Of a DNA stretch of 64,000 nt, positions 54,501-64,000 are shown one piece after another; the stretch's first letter is position 1; every line of letters begins with the position of its first letter. The notes under the pieces were generated by a model. The model saw only the letters and a program-made list of their open reading frames with translations, was not told where the DNA came from and searched no databases. This stretch comes from Pelagibacteraceae bacterium (GTDB lineage: Bacteria > Pseudomonadota > Alphaproteobacteria > Pelagibacterales > Pelagibacteraceae), in NCBI GenBank assembly GCA_008638205.1, contig VTPO01000001.1, positions 186,001 through 250,000 on the forward strand, given 5' to 3'. The position numbers and the translations under genes were made by a program.

Positions 54501-55396
54501 ATTTTTTTATAGTGCTTTTCAAAAAACTTTAAAGCAGCAATAAAACTTTCAGGGTTAGCTAGGTTTTTATTTTTCAAGTTACTAGCAGTTCCATGGTCAG
54601 GTGAAATTCTTAAGAAAGGAAGTCCTAAAGTTATGTTTATTGCATCATATTTATGAATGTATTTAAACGTAGGAAGAATTTGATCATGGTAATGACCCAC
54701 TAAGCAATTAATATTTTTTTTATTAATTTCATTAAATGCTACGTCTGGAACCAAAGGTCCAATTACCTTTATCTTGTCTTTAATTAATTTTTTTATAGCA
54801 GGGTTAATTTTATCTTTTTCTTCTATTCTTTTTTTAAAATCCATACCATTATGAGGATTGAACCCCATTACTCCAATAGTTGGTTTTTTGATGCCAATTA
54901 TATTTTTATAAAAGTTACTTATGTTATTAATGTTGGTGATAATTTTTTTTTTGGTTAAACTTCTAGACACATCTTTAATCATAATGTGCGTTGTATTAGG
55001 ACATACAGAAAAATTCTGATTATACAAAAGCATTGTTTCTTTGCCTCTTTTATTAAAAGCATCGGCAGCATATTCTGTAAATCCAGGATAGCTTCCAGGT
55101 AAAAAACGCTTGTTTAATGGTAAGTTAATAATTCCATGTGCTTTTTTCTTTTTTACCAAGTCAAAAGCAAGATCAAAACATTCCTTCAAATATAGCTTTG
55201 TATTTTTTTTTCTTTTTACATTTATATAATTTATTGATTTGTTATTTTTTCCAATATAAGTGCTTATTTCTTCTTGATCACCAATAACCAAGTATTTATT
55301 TTTTAATTTTCTTTTTAAAAAGTTTTGGGATTTTTTAATAATTTCGTAGTTAATACTAAATGGATCTGAAGCTAGAATAAGAATTTTTTTTTTCAT
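54497..55396 (-). CDS. pdxA: 4-hydroxythreonine-4-phosphate dehydrogenase
   Basis: Vitamin B6 synthesis enzyme. It has SDPFSINYEIIKKS (family GDPxGIGPE, divergent here), INLPLNKRFL, GFTEYAADAF, the metal His residues in TTHIMIKDVSR, GHYHDQILPTFK and the closing RISPDHGTASNLKNKN. The 299 residues are somewhat shorter than the E. coli 329. The neighbouring order lptD-surA-like-pdxA-rsmA is conserved in gammaproteobacteria as well, supporting the assignment. Confidence 0.92.
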   Translation of the reverse strand: MKKKILILASDPFSINYEIIKKSQNFLKRKLKNKYLVIGDQEEISTYIGKNNKSINYINVKRKKNTKLYLKECFDLAFDLVKKKKAHGIINLPLNKRFLPGSYPGFTEYAADAFNKRGKETMLLYNQNFSVCPNTTHIMIKDVSRSLTKKKIITNINNISNFYKNIIGIKKPTIGVMGFNPHNGMDFKKRIEEKDKINPAIKKLIKDKIKVIGPLVPDVAFNEINKKNINCLVGHYHDQILPTFKYIHKYDAINITLGLPFLRISPDHGTASNLKNKNLANPESFIAALKFFEKHYKKI

Positions 55397-55986
55397 TTCA
55401 TAATTTTGATTAGTAGTTTTTTTTTAGTTAGGTCAAGATGGTTTCTAGAGTAAAAATTAAATTTTTTATTTTTTTCTTGATTAATTAGATCGTTTTTTTT
55501 ATTAATGGTTTCGGGATTGTTAGTGTCTATATAGCCCAATGCAATTAATCTTTGATCGATTTCATTTATATTTATGTTAAGTTTCCAACCATATTTCCTG
55601 GAGATTAATGCATTCCAAGCATAGTCAGTTTGAATTTTTTTTTTAATTTTACTGTGAATTCTTGTAGATACAATTCCGCTATTGTTTAGTTTTTTTTTTA
55701 TATTTAAGTAGGTTTCGTTGTTAGATTCTTCATTTATTTCAATTTTATTAGATGTTATTTCAATTTCCTTAACAGCTTGGTCTATTAAGTTTTCTAAAGC
55801 TTTTTGCTGTAGTGTATTTTTATTAATTTCTTTTAAATCATTTAAAGATTGAATAATTAATACTTCATCATTGAGGTCTATATTGTTAATGGAAATATTA
55901 TTTACAGTAGCTAGAGTTGTGATTTTCTCATTAGAATTAGCTAAGCTAGAGTAAAAAATAATAAAAATGATTAATATTTTTTTCAT
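55393..55986 (-). CDS. SurA-like N-terminal domain protein without PPIase domain
   Basis: A 197-residue secreted protein placed where surA lies in many proteobacteria (between lptD and pdxA). Residues 1-18 are a signal peptide (MKKILIIFIIFYSSLANS). The rest resembles the SurA N-terminal chaperone domain: NNISINNIDLNDEVLIIQSL, then LQQKALENLIDQAVKEIEI. SurA is normally about 430 residues with two parvulin domains; none is present here. It overlaps pdxA by 4 bp and follows lptD by 10 bp. It may be a chaperone-only SurA; similarity is moderate and rests partly on position. Confidence 0.7.
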   Translation of the reverse strand: MKKILIIFIIFYSSLANSNEKITTLATVNNISINNIDLNDEVLIIQSLNDLKEINKNTLQQKALENLIDQAVKEIEITSNKIEINEESNNETYLNIKKKLNNSGIVSTRIHSKIKKKIQTDYAWNALISRKYGWKLNININEIDQRLIALGYIDTNNPETINKKNDLINQEKNKKFNFYSRNHLDLTKKKLLIKIMK

Positions 55987-55996
55987 TTTTTGGAGT

Positions 55997-58327
55997 TTAA
56001 TTTAAGAATTTAGATAAGTCAGGTGCAACAGGTGAGCCAAATGGTTTCAACACAATAGAAAATGTTAAATTGTTACTGGGCTGGAGCTCTTCATCTTGAT
56101 AAAATTTCTTGGACAAATTTAGACCAATTTTTAAGCAATCACTTTCATAATTTGTTTCAATAAAATTTCTTTCTGTAAAATCTTCTTGAAGGTTTTTTCT
56201 TATACCCATTGAAAAATTTAGACTATTATTAAATTTTCTTTTATAATTTGCTTCTAGATAATGTTTATCACCTATTTTATTTTCCTCGTAAAAAGTTAAT
56301 CCTAACGTGTTATGATTATTTGTAAATGACGTACTAATCTCGTTTTTTATCAATGCATTGAAATTGTTATTCACTATATAATTATAATCAATATTAAAAG
56401 CGCTGTTGTTGAATTTTTCAGTCTTTATTTTAAACGAGCTATTCCCCACATAGTCTGATTTTTTTTCTTGAAGGGAAGAACTTTCAGGCATTTCTTTTAA
56501 TTTTTTTTCTTTTACAATTTGCCCAATTGAAAATCCAGCGTCTAAATAGGCATTATTATTTAAATCTCTTTTGTTTATATTGTATTCGATTCCATAACCA
56601 ACGCTGGCACCTGTTTCAATGGTTGTTAAATTATTAGTTCTATCCATTGAAAAAATATCTTGGTAATTTAGAATTTTGCTTTGTGAGCTCGCATCTTCCA
56701 TTGAGCCGGTGGTATATTTTGAGAATAGAATAGGGCTGATAGATTGTTCTGTTTTGCCGTTGTATTTTATTAGTGGATAGCTGTTTTCGATAGCTAAAGT
56801 TAGGTAAATATCATTATTCATATTTTCTTTCGCACCTTCAACATTTTGGTTATATGTATTAAAGTTGTTAATGGACGTTTTGAATACAGTACCCAATCCT
56901 TGAATTGCATTAATTTTTTTTAATTCACTAGCGGTATTAATCTGATTAATTTGATGTGTTTGATTAATATTTTCTCCTAAATTTTTTGCAGAAACGCTAT
57001 TATTAAAGCTAATGGCTTGATTAAATTTTCTTAAAAAATTATTGAATGTTATTGTAGGGAGTGTGTATTGATACTTTTTGCTATGGTTTTCTTCGTTTAA
57101 ACTTTCATAAACATATCCCTCTAGAGTTAATTGTTTACTGTTCTCATAGGAACGTAAAACTATATCATTTTGTAGTGCCGAAATATCCTGCTTGATGTTT
57201 TTGGTGTTTATCTGATGTACTTTTAAATAGTTTTTTTGAGAAACTTTCTGAATATTCATTTCTAGGTCGTTAGTAGAAAAAAGCAAATCATCATAACTAC
57301 CCAGAAATTTAAAGAAAAAATGATTTCTAGAACCGCCTGTTCTTTGAATCTCGTTTCCGTCAGCATCTTTTTTACTTAATTTTTTATAGCCTTGGCTATA
57401 ACTCGTATCTATATAATACTCACTATTTTTATTTTTTTGTCTATACTCTCCGAGGAAAAGAGGATTTTCTTCAACGTAATAAATTGGCGTGATGGTAAAA
57501 TCTTTATTACTAGCAATCTCCAAGAAGTAAGGTGCATTGAAGGATCTTCCTAAATTTGTATAATTTTTAATTGAGGGTGGTAAAAAACCACTTTTTCTTT
57601 TAACGCTTGGGTCTGGATGTGAGAAGTAGGGAGTATAAAACACTGGTACATTCCTAATGTTAACAAAGACATCTTTATGGTAAAGCATTTTTTTATTTCT
57701 ATCATGGGTCGTTCTGGATGAGGTAACGCTCCAGTCAGGACATTTTTCTTTTATAGAAGCCTCCAAGCCTTTTTCGTTTACGCAAGGTGTGTAAGCATTT
57801 CTTTTTGATTTTGTTTTATTTTCACTGACAATTACAGTTCCTTTGTTGCCGTTGATTTCAGCAGAAGCGCCCTCTAGTAAGCTTTCATCAGCCATTTTGC
57901 CTACAAAATTTTCTCCAGAGCCTTTTTGTAAGCTTTCATAATATTCAAAAAAAGAAAATTTAAAATGATCACCTTCTTTGCTAAAATAATTAACATTACC
58001 ACTAGCTTTTATTTTTTTTAATTTTAAATCATAAAAAAATTCATTCGCCTCTAGCTTATTTCCTTTGCCATCAAGGTAAATAGATTTATTGGAAGTCGTA
58101 ATAGTAAATTTTTTTTTATCATAAATAATTTTATCGGAATAAATTTCTTTTCCTAGTTGGTCTTTTGCATAAGCATTACCACTAGCAAATATTAAATTTT
58201 GGTCATCTTCATAAGAGATTGATTTGCCTTGAATTTCATAAATAGAATCTTCTCCATTGGCTGGAAGCACATTTAACAAAAATGAAAAAAAAATTACAAA
58301 AATGAATGAAATTGATTTAGCGTTCAT
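55997..58327 (-). CDS. lptD: LPS-assembly outer-membrane protein LptD
   Basis: Beta-barrel that inserts lipopolysaccharide into the outer leaflet with LptE. A signal peptide ends near ANGEDS (about residue 26). The N-terminal OstA jelly-roll (about 30-180) is followed by CPDWSVTSSRTTHDRNKKMLYHKDVF and PVFYTPYFSHPDPSVKRKSGFLPP, the LptD hinge signature. The rest is a long barrel with alternating strands ending PDLSKFLN. Cys residues near 182 and 195 and one at about 743 could form the disulfides. At 776 residues it is full length. It overlaps lptG by 11 bp. Confidence 0.94.
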   Translation of the reverse strand: MNAKSISFIFVIFFSFLLNVLPANGEDSIYEIQGKSISYEDDQNLIFASGNAYAKDQLGKEIYSDKIIYDKKKFTITTSNKSIYLDGKGNKLEANEFFYDLKLKKIKASGNVNYFSKEGDHFKFSFFEYYESLQKGSGENFVGKMADESLLEGASAEINGNKGTVIVSENKTKSKRNAYTPCVNEKGLEASIKEKCPDWSVTSSRTTHDRNKKMLYHKDVFVNIRNVPVFYTPYFSHPDPSVKRKSGFLPPSIKNYTNLGRSFNAPYFLEIASNKDFTITPIYYVEENPLFLGEYRQKNKNSEYYIDTSYSQGYKKLSKKDADGNEIQRTGGSRNHFFFKFLGSYDDLLFSTNDLEMNIQKVSQKNYLKVHQINTKNIKQDISALQNDIVLRSYENSKQLTLEGYVYESLNEENHSKKYQYTLPTITFNNFLRKFNQAISFNNSVSAKNLGENINQTHQINQINTASELKKINAIQGLGTVFKTSINNFNTYNQNVEGAKENMNNDIYLTLAIENSYPLIKYNGKTEQSISPILFSKYTTGSMEDASSQSKILNYQDIFSMDRTNNLTTIETGASVGYGIEYNINKRDLNNNAYLDAGFSIGQIVKEKKLKEMPESSSLQEKKSDYVGNSSFKIKTEKFNNSAFNIDYNYIVNNNFNALIKNEISTSFTNNHNTLGLTFYEENKIGDKHYLEANYKRKFNNSLNFSMGIRKNLQEDFTERNFIETNYESDCLKIGLNLSKKFYQDEELQPSNNLTFSIVLKPFGSPVAPDLSKFLN

Positions 58328-59444
58328 TGATCCTAATTAAATTAATTGCGCTAAGAAAGATTATCAAAAACACAGGAGACCAAACAGAAGCAGCCAAGGG
58401 TAATTTATTGCTCAAACCTAACGATATGGAAAGGTCATTTAAGAAATAAACAGTTACACCTAGAATTGTGCCAAAAAACAAATACATGAATGTGTTATAC
58501 TGCTTATTAGGACCCATTGTAAATGTGGTAGATACGAGAATCATTCCAAACAAATAAAAAGGCAATGAAAGATATTTATGAAACTTCACCCTCAATTCTT
58601 CAGCAGAATAACCCCTAGTATTCAGTGTTTTTATAGTATTTAATATTTTCCAAAAAGAAACCGTATTAACATCAGTAAAATAATTTTTTAATTTATTAAT
58701 ATCAATAGAGGAGCTAAAGCTTAGATTTTGCACAATAGTTTCATTTTTTTTATCTTCTGAAGAAAGTGATTCTGCATCTTGTGTGATTTGAGCTTTCGGC
58801 AATAACCATTTTTTTTGGTTAATCAAAACTTCATCGCTGTCATATCGTTTAATAAAGTTAAATTTTTGGTCTAGATTATAAATTGTGACATTTTTTAATT
58901 TCGAAAAATTATTATCTGCAATTTTGTCAGCTCGAATAATGTTAAAGCCATCAGCTTTGCTTTCCATAAACCAAAGACCCATATCATTCATCATAATTAG
59001 ATTGTCATTAGATGAGTATGTACGCTTCTCTTTTTCGTAGAAATTGAGAGTAGCTGATGAAAAAGGAGTTAGAAAAAAAATAATAAACATACCAAATATA
59101 AATGAAATTATGGCAGGTACAGCGATAGGTAGTATCTTAGAAACTCCTGATAATAGTATTGTATTTATTTCATTGTTTTTTCGTATCTTCACAAAAAAAA
59201 GTATTCCAGAAAATAAAAAAATAAATATAGAAAGTTCAATTATTGTAGTTGTTGTTTTTGCAAAAGTAAGAATGACTGCTAACGAAATAAAATTTTCTAA
59301 TTTTATATCTTTTAAATATATCAGCTCCCCAATTAAGTTGATCATAAGCACCAGGGAGAAAAAAACTAAAAAAACTACAAATAAAGAAGACATAAATTCT
59401 TTAGATAAATACTTAGCCAGCATTGATGGGTATAGAATTTTCAT
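58317..59444 (-). CDS. lptG: LPS export permease LptG
   Basis: Inner-membrane partner of LptF in the LptB2FG ABC exporter that extracts LPS. It begins LAKYLSKEFMSSLFVVFLVFF, has three N-terminal helices, a periplasmic beta-jellyroll (about 130-270) and three C-terminal helices. The C-terminal SAEELRVKFHKYLSLPFYLFGMI is the coupling region, with GTILGVTVYFLNDLS near the end. 375 residues. It overlaps lptF by 4 bp and lptD by 11 bp, so the three form one unit. The ATPase gene lptB is not in the window. Confidence 0.93.
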   Translation of the reverse strand: MKILYPSMLAKYLSKEFMSSLFVVFLVFFSLVLMINLIGELIYLKDIKLENFISLAVILTFAKTTTTIIELSIFIFLFSGILFFVKIRKNNEINTILLSGVSKILPIAVPAIISFIFGMFIIFFLTPFSSATLNFYEKEKRTYSSNDNLIMMNDMGLWFMESKADGFNIIRADKIADNNFSKLKNVTIYNLDQKFNFIKRYDSDEVLINQKKWLLPKAQITQDAESLSSEDKKNETIVQNLSFSSSIDINKLKNYFTDVNTVSFWKILNTIKTLNTRGYSAEELRVKFHKYLSLPFYLFGMILVSTTFTMGPNKQYNTFMYLFFGTILGVTVYFLNDLSISLGLSNKLPLAASVWSPVFLIIFLSAINLIRINER

Positions 59445-60517
59445 TTAGGTAAAGGTTCATTTTGAATGAATCTATATAAGACAAAATATATTACAACTGA
59501 TCCACAGATAGGAAACAAATATAAAAAATAACGAAAAAAAACACTGGAAGCACTTAAGGTGAGTAGCATTTCTAAAAAAATGATAAAAAAAATAATTAAA
59601 GAAAACATAAAAAATCTTAACTTAATTAAATTAAATTTTTCATTATTTCCATAAAGAATAAAACAGCATAGCAACGCAATAATTGGAATAAACAAAGGTT
59701 TGAATATTCTTTTATGAATTTCAATTAAGGTGTCTTTTTTTCTATCCGTAGTTGTTTTGTATTTGCTTAGTAGCCACAAAAAATCTCTCTCCCGCAGTTT
59801 TGGGTATGTAGTTAGATCAGTTTTGTATTTAGTAAAATCATACAAAGTTTTTTGAAATTTAATTATCTGAATTTTGTTATCTTCATCTTTTTCATGAACA
59901 AAACCATCTATTAATTGTAAATAATTTTTATTATCTTGGTTTAGAACCTTTCCTTCTTTGGCTATAATTGTTTTATTGTTTTCAAATAAATAAACTTTTT
60001 TTAAGTTTCCGCGGTTGTCATTCTGACCGACATATACAGTGAGGCTCTTTAAAGGAGAATTGAAGTTATTTTTTTTTACTAGCGCATTAACAAATGTAAA
60101 CTCCGAATTTGCAAGTATATTTCTTGAAATTAACCCAGTCATTGGGGCTAAATAAATATATAAAATGAAAGCTAAAAGCATTGGTAATAAAGAAATCTTG
60201 AGAATAATCCAAATTATTGTTTTTTTGCTTATTCCAGAAAGCCAATAAATTTCCATTTCTTTATTATTTTGAAATTTAATGATGGATATAAAAAGACTAA
60301 TTAAAAAGCTTATCAGCATCATTTGAGAAACAATCTTAGGAAGTTGATAAAGAATGTATGGCACGTACACGCTCATAGATAGTCCCATGTCTGTAATAAG
60401 ATATAAAAACCTAGCTGATTGAGTGATCCAAATTAAGAAAGACAAAGTTGCCAAAACAAAAGCATACGACCTTAAAATTTCAGCAATAAAATAGTTGTTC
60501 AGCTTGTTTTTAAACAT
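59441..60517 (-). CDS. lptF: LPS export permease LptF
   Basis: Other permease of LptB2FG. NYFIAEILRSYAFVLATLSFLIWITQSAR is the first helix region, followed by LPKIVSQMMLISFLISLFISI with KEMEIYWLSGISKKTIIW (coupling helix). The periplasmic domain spans about 150-270 and the last helices about 275-345. LIEIHKRIFKPLFIPIIALL matches the family ERLxxPlxxl segment. 358 residues. It is the first gene of the minus-strand envelope run; 38 bp separate it from the divergent pepA. Confidence 0.92.
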   Translation of the reverse strand: MFKNKLNNYFIAEILRSYAFVLATLSFLIWITQSARFLYLITDMGLSMSVYVPYILYQLPKIVSQMMLISFLISLFISIIKFQNNKEMEIYWLSGISKKTIIWIILKISLLPMLLAFILYIYLAPMTGLISRNILANSEFTFVNALVKKNNFNSPLKSLTVYVGQNDNRGNLKKVYLFENNKTIIAKEGKVLNQDNKNYLQLIDGFVHEKDEDNKIQIIKFQKTLYDFTKYKTDLTTYPKLRERDFLWLLSKYKTTTDRKKDTLIEIHKRIFKPLFIPIIALLCCFILYGNNEKFNLIKLRFFMFSLIIFFIIFLEMLLTLSASSVFFRYFLYLFPICGSVVIYFVLYRFIQNEPLPK

Positions 60518-60555
60518 AAAATATGTAATTAGTAATTCTTTTTTAACTATTACAT

Positions 60556-62025
60556 ATGTTTAATATCTCATACAATTTAAATAAAAAGGCCCCAGCTTCT
60601 GTAATTTTTGCAGATAAAAATCTTAAATTTTCTAATTATTTGAACTATTTTAGTAAAAATCAATTAGATCAAATTCTTCAATTAAAAGAATCTTTTGTAA
60701 AAGACAGTCATGTCACAGGTGATCTTTGGGAAAAAGGTAAAAAACAAAAAATTATCATATTTAAAATCAAAGATAAAACAAATGATTATGATGCTCAAAA
60801 AATTGGTGGTTTAGCATATTCGGCTTTAACAAACTTTAAAGAGGCGAACGTATTTTTTGAAGGATGTTCACTTGTAGAAAAACAATTAAGTTTTTTTTCT
60901 TCTAACTTCTTTTTAGGTTTTTATTCTAAAAGCTACTCATTTAAAAATTACAAATTAAAAAAAGATAGTGAAAAAAAATTATTAAAATCGCTTTCAGTAG
61001 TTACCAAGAAAAAAGATCAAATCATAAAATCTATTAAGTATGCAAAAAGTGTATACGACGGTATTGAAGAAACTAGAAATCTAGTAACCTTGCCAGCAAA
61101 TATTTTAAATCCTAAAAAATTTGTAGATGAAATTAATAAACTAAAAAAAACGGGTTTATCTGTTGAGATTCTAGATGAAAAAAAAATGAAGTCTTTAGGA
61201 ATGAATGCCCTTTTGGGAGTTGGTCAAGGTAGTACTAATAGTTCTTATTTAGCAATCATGAGATGGAATGGAGATAAATCGTCGAAAGAAAAGCCAGTTG
61301 CATTTGTTGGAAAAGGTGTTTGTTTTGACACGGGTGGAATTTCTTTAAAGCCTGCAAGATTCATGGAGGACATGAAGTATGATATGGGTGGAGCTGGAAC
61401 AGTTACGGGTTTAATGAAAACGTTAGCGCTTAGAAAAGCCAAAGTTAATGTGGTTGGTGTAGTAGGGTTAGTTGAGAACATGGTAGATGGAAACGCACAG
61501 AGACCAGGCGATGTAGTAATCAGTTATGCAGGACAATCTATAGAAGTCTTAAACACAGACGCGGAAGGCCGGTTAGTTTTGGCAGATGCTATCGCTTATA
61601 CAGAAGACAGATTTAAACCAAAATTTATTATCAATCTTGCAACTTTGACAGGAGCTATAGTCGTAGCTTTAGGAAATGAATATGCTGGACTATTCTCAAA
61701 TAACGACAAGCTAGCTCAACAAATTCATGACACAGGAATGAAAGACAATGAAAAAGCGTGGAGATTTCCACTTCATGAAAATTTTGATCGTTTGATGGAT
61801 TCTAAAATTGCAGATCTACAAAATATTAATTATTCAGGAGGCGCTGGATCTATAACAGCAGCTCAATTTTTACAAAGGTTTATCCGACATAAGACACCAT
61901 GGGCTCATTTAGATATTGCGGGCATGGCATGGACTAAAAAAGACACAGAAATTACCCCAGAAGGCGCAACAGGTTATGGAGTAAAATTACTAAACAGACT
62001 AATCAAGGAGCATTACGAAAAATAA
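60556..62025 (+). CDS. pepA: Leucyl aminopeptidase
   Basis: M17 family di-metal exopeptidase, cytosolic. [22 protein letters not shown] carries the first metal Lys and Asp, and [15 protein letters not shown] is the family signature with the metal Asp-Glu and Arg. The N-terminal domain (1-170) is Lys-rich. The 489 residues are full length. It sits divergent from lptF, the common pepA/lptFG arrangement, and ndk follows after 1 bp. Confidence 0.96.
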   Translation: MFNISYNLNKKAPASVIFADKNLKFSNYLNYFSKNQLDQILQLKESFVKDSHVTGDLWEKGKKQKIIIFKIKDKTNDYDAQKIGGLAYSALTNFKEANVFFEGCSLVEKQLSFFSSNFFLGFYSKSYSFKNYKLKKDSEKKLLKSLSVVTKKKDQIIKSIKYAKSVYDGIEETRNLVTLPANILNPKKFVDEINKLKKTGLSVEILDEKKMKSLGMNALLGVGQGSTNSSYLAIMRWNGDKSSKEKPVAFVGKGVCFDTGGISLKPARFMEDMKYDMGGAGTVTGLMKTLALRKAKVNVVGVVGLVENMVDGNAQRPGDVVISYAGQSIEVLNTDAEGRLVLADAIAYTEDRFKPKFIINLATLTGAIVVALGNEYAGLFSNNDKLAQQIHDTGMKDNEKAWRFPLHENFDRLMDSKIADLQNINYSGGAGSITAAQFLQRFIRHKTPWAHLDIAGMAWTKKDTEITPEGATGYGVKLLNRLIKEHYEK

Positions 62026-62026
62026 T

Positions 62027-62428
62027 ATGGAACAAACGTTATCACTCATTAAGCCAGACGCAGTAGAAAGAAATTTAATTGGAAAAATTGTAACTGTTTT
62101 TGAAGAAAACAATTTAACTATTAAAGAAATAAAAAAAATTCATGTAACTCTAGAATTTGCTCAAAAATTTTATGAAATGCATTCAGACAGACCTTTCTTT
62201 AAAGACTTGTGTAGCTACATTAGTTCAGGACCTTTAGTGGCTATGGTTTTAGAGGGAGATAATGCTATTCAAAAAAATAGAGACTTGATGGGAGCTACCA
62301 ACCCAAGTGAAGCTCAAGAAGGAACTATCAGAAAAATGTTTGCAATATCAATTGATAAAAATTCTGTACACGGATCTGACTCTTCAGAGAGTTCTAAAAG
62401 AGAAATAGATCTTTTTTTCAAACAGTAA
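62027..62428 (+). CDS. ndk: Nucleoside diphosphate kinase
   Basis: Equilibrates nucleoside di- and triphosphates through a phosphohistidine. The catalytic His is in [19 protein letters not shown] (about residue 115, family NxxHGSDS). The N-terminal Lys-Pro is in [15 protein letters not shown]. The 133 residues fit (family 140). It follows pepA and converges with purN without a gap. Confidence 0.97.
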   Translation: MEQTLSLIKPDAVERNLIGKIVTVFEENNLTIKEIKKIHVTLEFAQKFYEMHSDRPFFKDLCSYISSGPLVAMVLEGDNAIQKNRDLMGATNPSEAQEGTIRKMFAISIDKNSVHGSDSSESSKREIDLFFKQ

Positions 62429-62995
62429 TTAGCAAATCTTATTAAGGGCAATGGGGTAAATTTGATGCTCCACTTTTAATACTTTTTTAGAAAGTGTTGT
62501 CACCGTATCTTTCTTAAGTATCTTAACTTTTTTTTGTAAAATAATTGTTCCAGCATCTAGTTTAGACGTTACATGGTGAACTGTGCATCCTGCATATACA
62601 TCTTTATTTTCTATAGCTCTAGCATGAGTGTTTAAGCCTTTATATTTGGGTAAAAGTGAAGGGTGTATATTAATAATCGGTATTTTACATTTTTGCACAA
62701 ATGTTTTAGATAAAATTCTCATAAAGCCAGCCAAGCATATAACATCAATATTTTCTCTACTAATTAAGGATAAGCTCTTTTGTTCAAATTCACTCATTGT
62801 TTTATCAATGGAATGAGACTTAATTTTTTTAGACTTAGAAAACAAAATGCCCTTGGTATTTTTTTTATTTGAAATAACTAAATGGATCGTAAATTTAGAT
62901 GGTTTAGTTTTTGAAAATTTGTAAAGATTTTTTAAATTAGAACCTCTGCCTGATAAAAAAACAGCAATTTTCTTTTTAAAATTTGAGATTGCCAT
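62429..62995 (-). CDS. purN: Phosphoribosylglycinamide formyltransferase
   Basis: Formylates GAR using 10-formyl-THF in purine synthesis. IAVFLSGRGSNLKNL binds phosphate, and NIHPSLLPKYKGLNTHARAIE contains the catalytic Asn-His pair; CTVHHVTSKLDAGTIILQKKV holds the catalytic Asp. I start at ATG 62995 (MAISNFKKK), giving 188 residues; a longer start at 63037 overlaps further into purM. It overlaps the purM end by 20 bp, a tight purM-purN pair. Confidence 0.95.
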   Translation of the reverse strand: MAISNFKKKIAVFLSGRGSNLKNLYKFSKTKPSKFTIHLVISNKKNTKGILFSKSKKIKSHSIDKTMSEFEQKSLSLISRENIDVICLAGFMRILSKTFVQKCKIPIINIHPSLLPKYKGLNTHARAIENKDVYAGCTVHHVTSKLDAGTIILQKKVKILKKDTVTTLSKKVLKVEHQIYPIALNKIC

Positions 62996-64000
62996 CAAAG
63001 ATAATGTTGGAGGAAGAGGGACCAGTGACAGTTCCAATTACATAAGGCTTATAAGGAGATTTAAATACTTTGGTAATTTTTGCTATATTGTTAGTTTTGG
63101 CAAATACGACGAATCCAACACCGCAATTAAAAGTCTTCAACATCTCACCTTGATCTACTCCTTGCTTGCTAATCCAAGAAAATATCTTTTTCACTTTAAC
63201 TTTGGCAAGATCTATTTTAGCTGAAACATTTTTTGGTAATACTCTAGGAATATTTTCTGTTAATCCACCACCGGTAATATTGCAAGCTCCATGAATTAAA
63301 TTTTGCTCAAATAGTTTTTGAATTTCTTTAGTATAAATTTTAGTAGGGGTTAGAAGATCGTGATATAGTTTTTTATTTTTTACAGAGTAAAGTATTTTTT
63401 TTTCTTTTAAAATTTTTCTAACCAATGAAAATCCATTCGAGTGGACACCAGAAGAAGGGATGGCAAGAATAGTGTCTCCCTTTTTAATTTGTTGGCTGTT
63501 TAAAATTCTTTTTTTATCTGTGACACCCACAGAAAATCCAGCTAAATCAAAACCATCTTTAGAATAGATCCCAGGCATTTCTGCAGTCTCACCACCTGCT
63601 AAGTAGCATTTAGAAATTTCACATCCCTTAGCAATGCCTTTTAAAATCGATTTATATTTAGAGGGAACCACTTTACCAATAGCGATATAGTCTAGAAAAA
63701 ATAAAGGTTTGGCTCCTTGAACGATCAGGTCATTGACACACATAGCCACCAGGTCAATTCCAATTGTGTCATATTTTTTCGTGATATTAGCCAATTCTAA
63801 TTTTGTTCCAACACCATCAGTAGCCGATACTAATACGGGGTTTTTTATTTTGTACTGGGAAAGATCAAATAAAGAGCCAAAACCACCTATATTTTTAAAT
63901 GATTTAATAGTGCTACCTTTGATCTTTGTTTTGTTTGATAAATTTGAAATATATTTTACAAGTCTACTAGTAGTGCTGATATCAACACCACTTGTTTTGT
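62976..64000 (-). CDS. purM: Phosphoribosylformylglycinamidine cyclo-ligase (N-terminus cut by window edge)
   Basis: Makes aminoimidazole ribotide in purine synthesis. The frame is open to the right edge; translation from there reads KTSGVDISTTSRLVKYI, so only about 10 residues are missing. The internal ATG at 63794 is not the true start. NIGGFGSLFDL, VSATDGVGTKLELA, YDTIGIDLVAMCVNDLIVQGAKPLFFLDY and GGETAEMPG are PurM signatures, and VGFVVF ends the catalytic domain. It is followed by purN with a 20-bp overlap. Confidence 0.96.
   Translation of the reverse strand, partial: KTSGVDISTTSRLVKYISNLSNKTKIKGSTIKSFKNIGGFGSLFDLSQYKIKNPVLVSATDGVGTKLELANITKKYDTIGIDLVAMCVNDLIVQGAKPLFFLDYIAIGKVVPSKYKSILKGIAKGCEISKCYLAGGETAEMPGIYSKDGFDLAGFSVGVTDKKRILNSQQIKKGDTILAIPSSGVHSNGFSLVRKILKEKKILYSVKNKKLYHDLLTPTKIYTKEIQKLFEQNLIHGACNITGGGLTENIPRVLPKNVSAKIDLAKVKVKKIFSWISKQGVDQGEMLKTFNCGVGFVVFAKTNNIAKITKVFKSPYKPYVIGTVTGPSSSNIIFDGNLKF

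Noticed and set aside
1-64000. CRISPR arrays, tRNA/rRNA genes, insertion sequences, prophage, toxin-antitoxin or other defence systems
   Set aside because: No spaced direct-repeat array, no cloverleaf or transposase-like sequence, and nearly every base is accounted for by housekeeping or metabolic genes.

Overview
The window is a gene-dense, AT-rich bacterial chromosome segment. It has no non-coding stretch over about 300 bases and shows no tRNA, rRNA, CRISPR array, insertion sequence or prophage. Alphaproteobacterial traits are: the omega subunit sequence; a DksA that keeps only one of four zinc cysteines; a GAAC-N7-GAAC SOS box instead of the enterobacterial LexA box; class I PhaC with PhaR; and a cofactor-type [2Fe-2S] ferredoxin. 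A green-tuned proteorhodopsin, TRAP transporter, very short spacers, many 1-20 bp gene overlaps and lysine/asparagine-rich proteins point to a streamlined surface-ocean lineage. The PHB genes argue against typical SAR11 (Pelagibacter). An AEGEAN-169/HIMB59-like group is my guess and is not proven by the sequence.

Layout. 1-1001: end of an MFS transporter and rpoZ. 1006-8148: a probable malonate-use locus, made of a class III CoA-transferase facing a TRAP transporter (binding protein, terminator, small and large permeases), malonyl-CoA decarboxylase, dusA and an FAH-family enzyme. 8198-9635: TauE/SafE and LysE exporters. 9668-14781: a polyhydroxybutyrate island (phaR and phaC on the minus strand; phasin, phaB and phaA on the plus strand) whose central intergenic region carries repeated TTGC-N3-GCAA palindromes. 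14832-18046: YqaA-like protein, PrpE-like acyl-CoA synthetase, proteorhodopsin. 18112-20467: dipeptide epimerase, ferredoxin and ferredoxin reductase. 20600-22290: SOS-controlled umuDC. 22267-27553: two glycosyltransferases, dksA, GST, an HCCA isomerase-like protein and a TolC-like protein. 27601-33805: recA with an SOS-like box, alaS, a GT9 glycosyltransferase, icd.

33870-42892 is a long plus-strand run of housekeeping genes: psd-pssA, rlmE, guaB, a TPR protein, guaA, panB, a YfgM-like protein, bamB and a shortened der. 42895-51080 is on the minus strand: rpsF-rpsR-rplI-dnaB-alr-RND-cvpA-purF in transcription order. 51162-53727 is fabD-fabG-acpP-gmk. 53724-60517 is a minus-strand envelope run, lptF-lptG-lptD-surA-like-pdxA-rsmA. 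60556-62428 is pepA-ndk. 62429 to the right edge is purN and purM, with purM cut by the window end.

The left third reads as carbon and energy economics: malonate uptake and decarboxylation to acetyl-CoA, propionate/acetate activation, storage of acetyl-CoA as PHB, and light-driven proton pumping. The most unusual items are a Der GTPase of 267 residues with one G domain plus the KH domain, the reiterated candidate PhaR operators, the terminator inside the TRAP operon, and a SurA-like protein without a parvulin domain.
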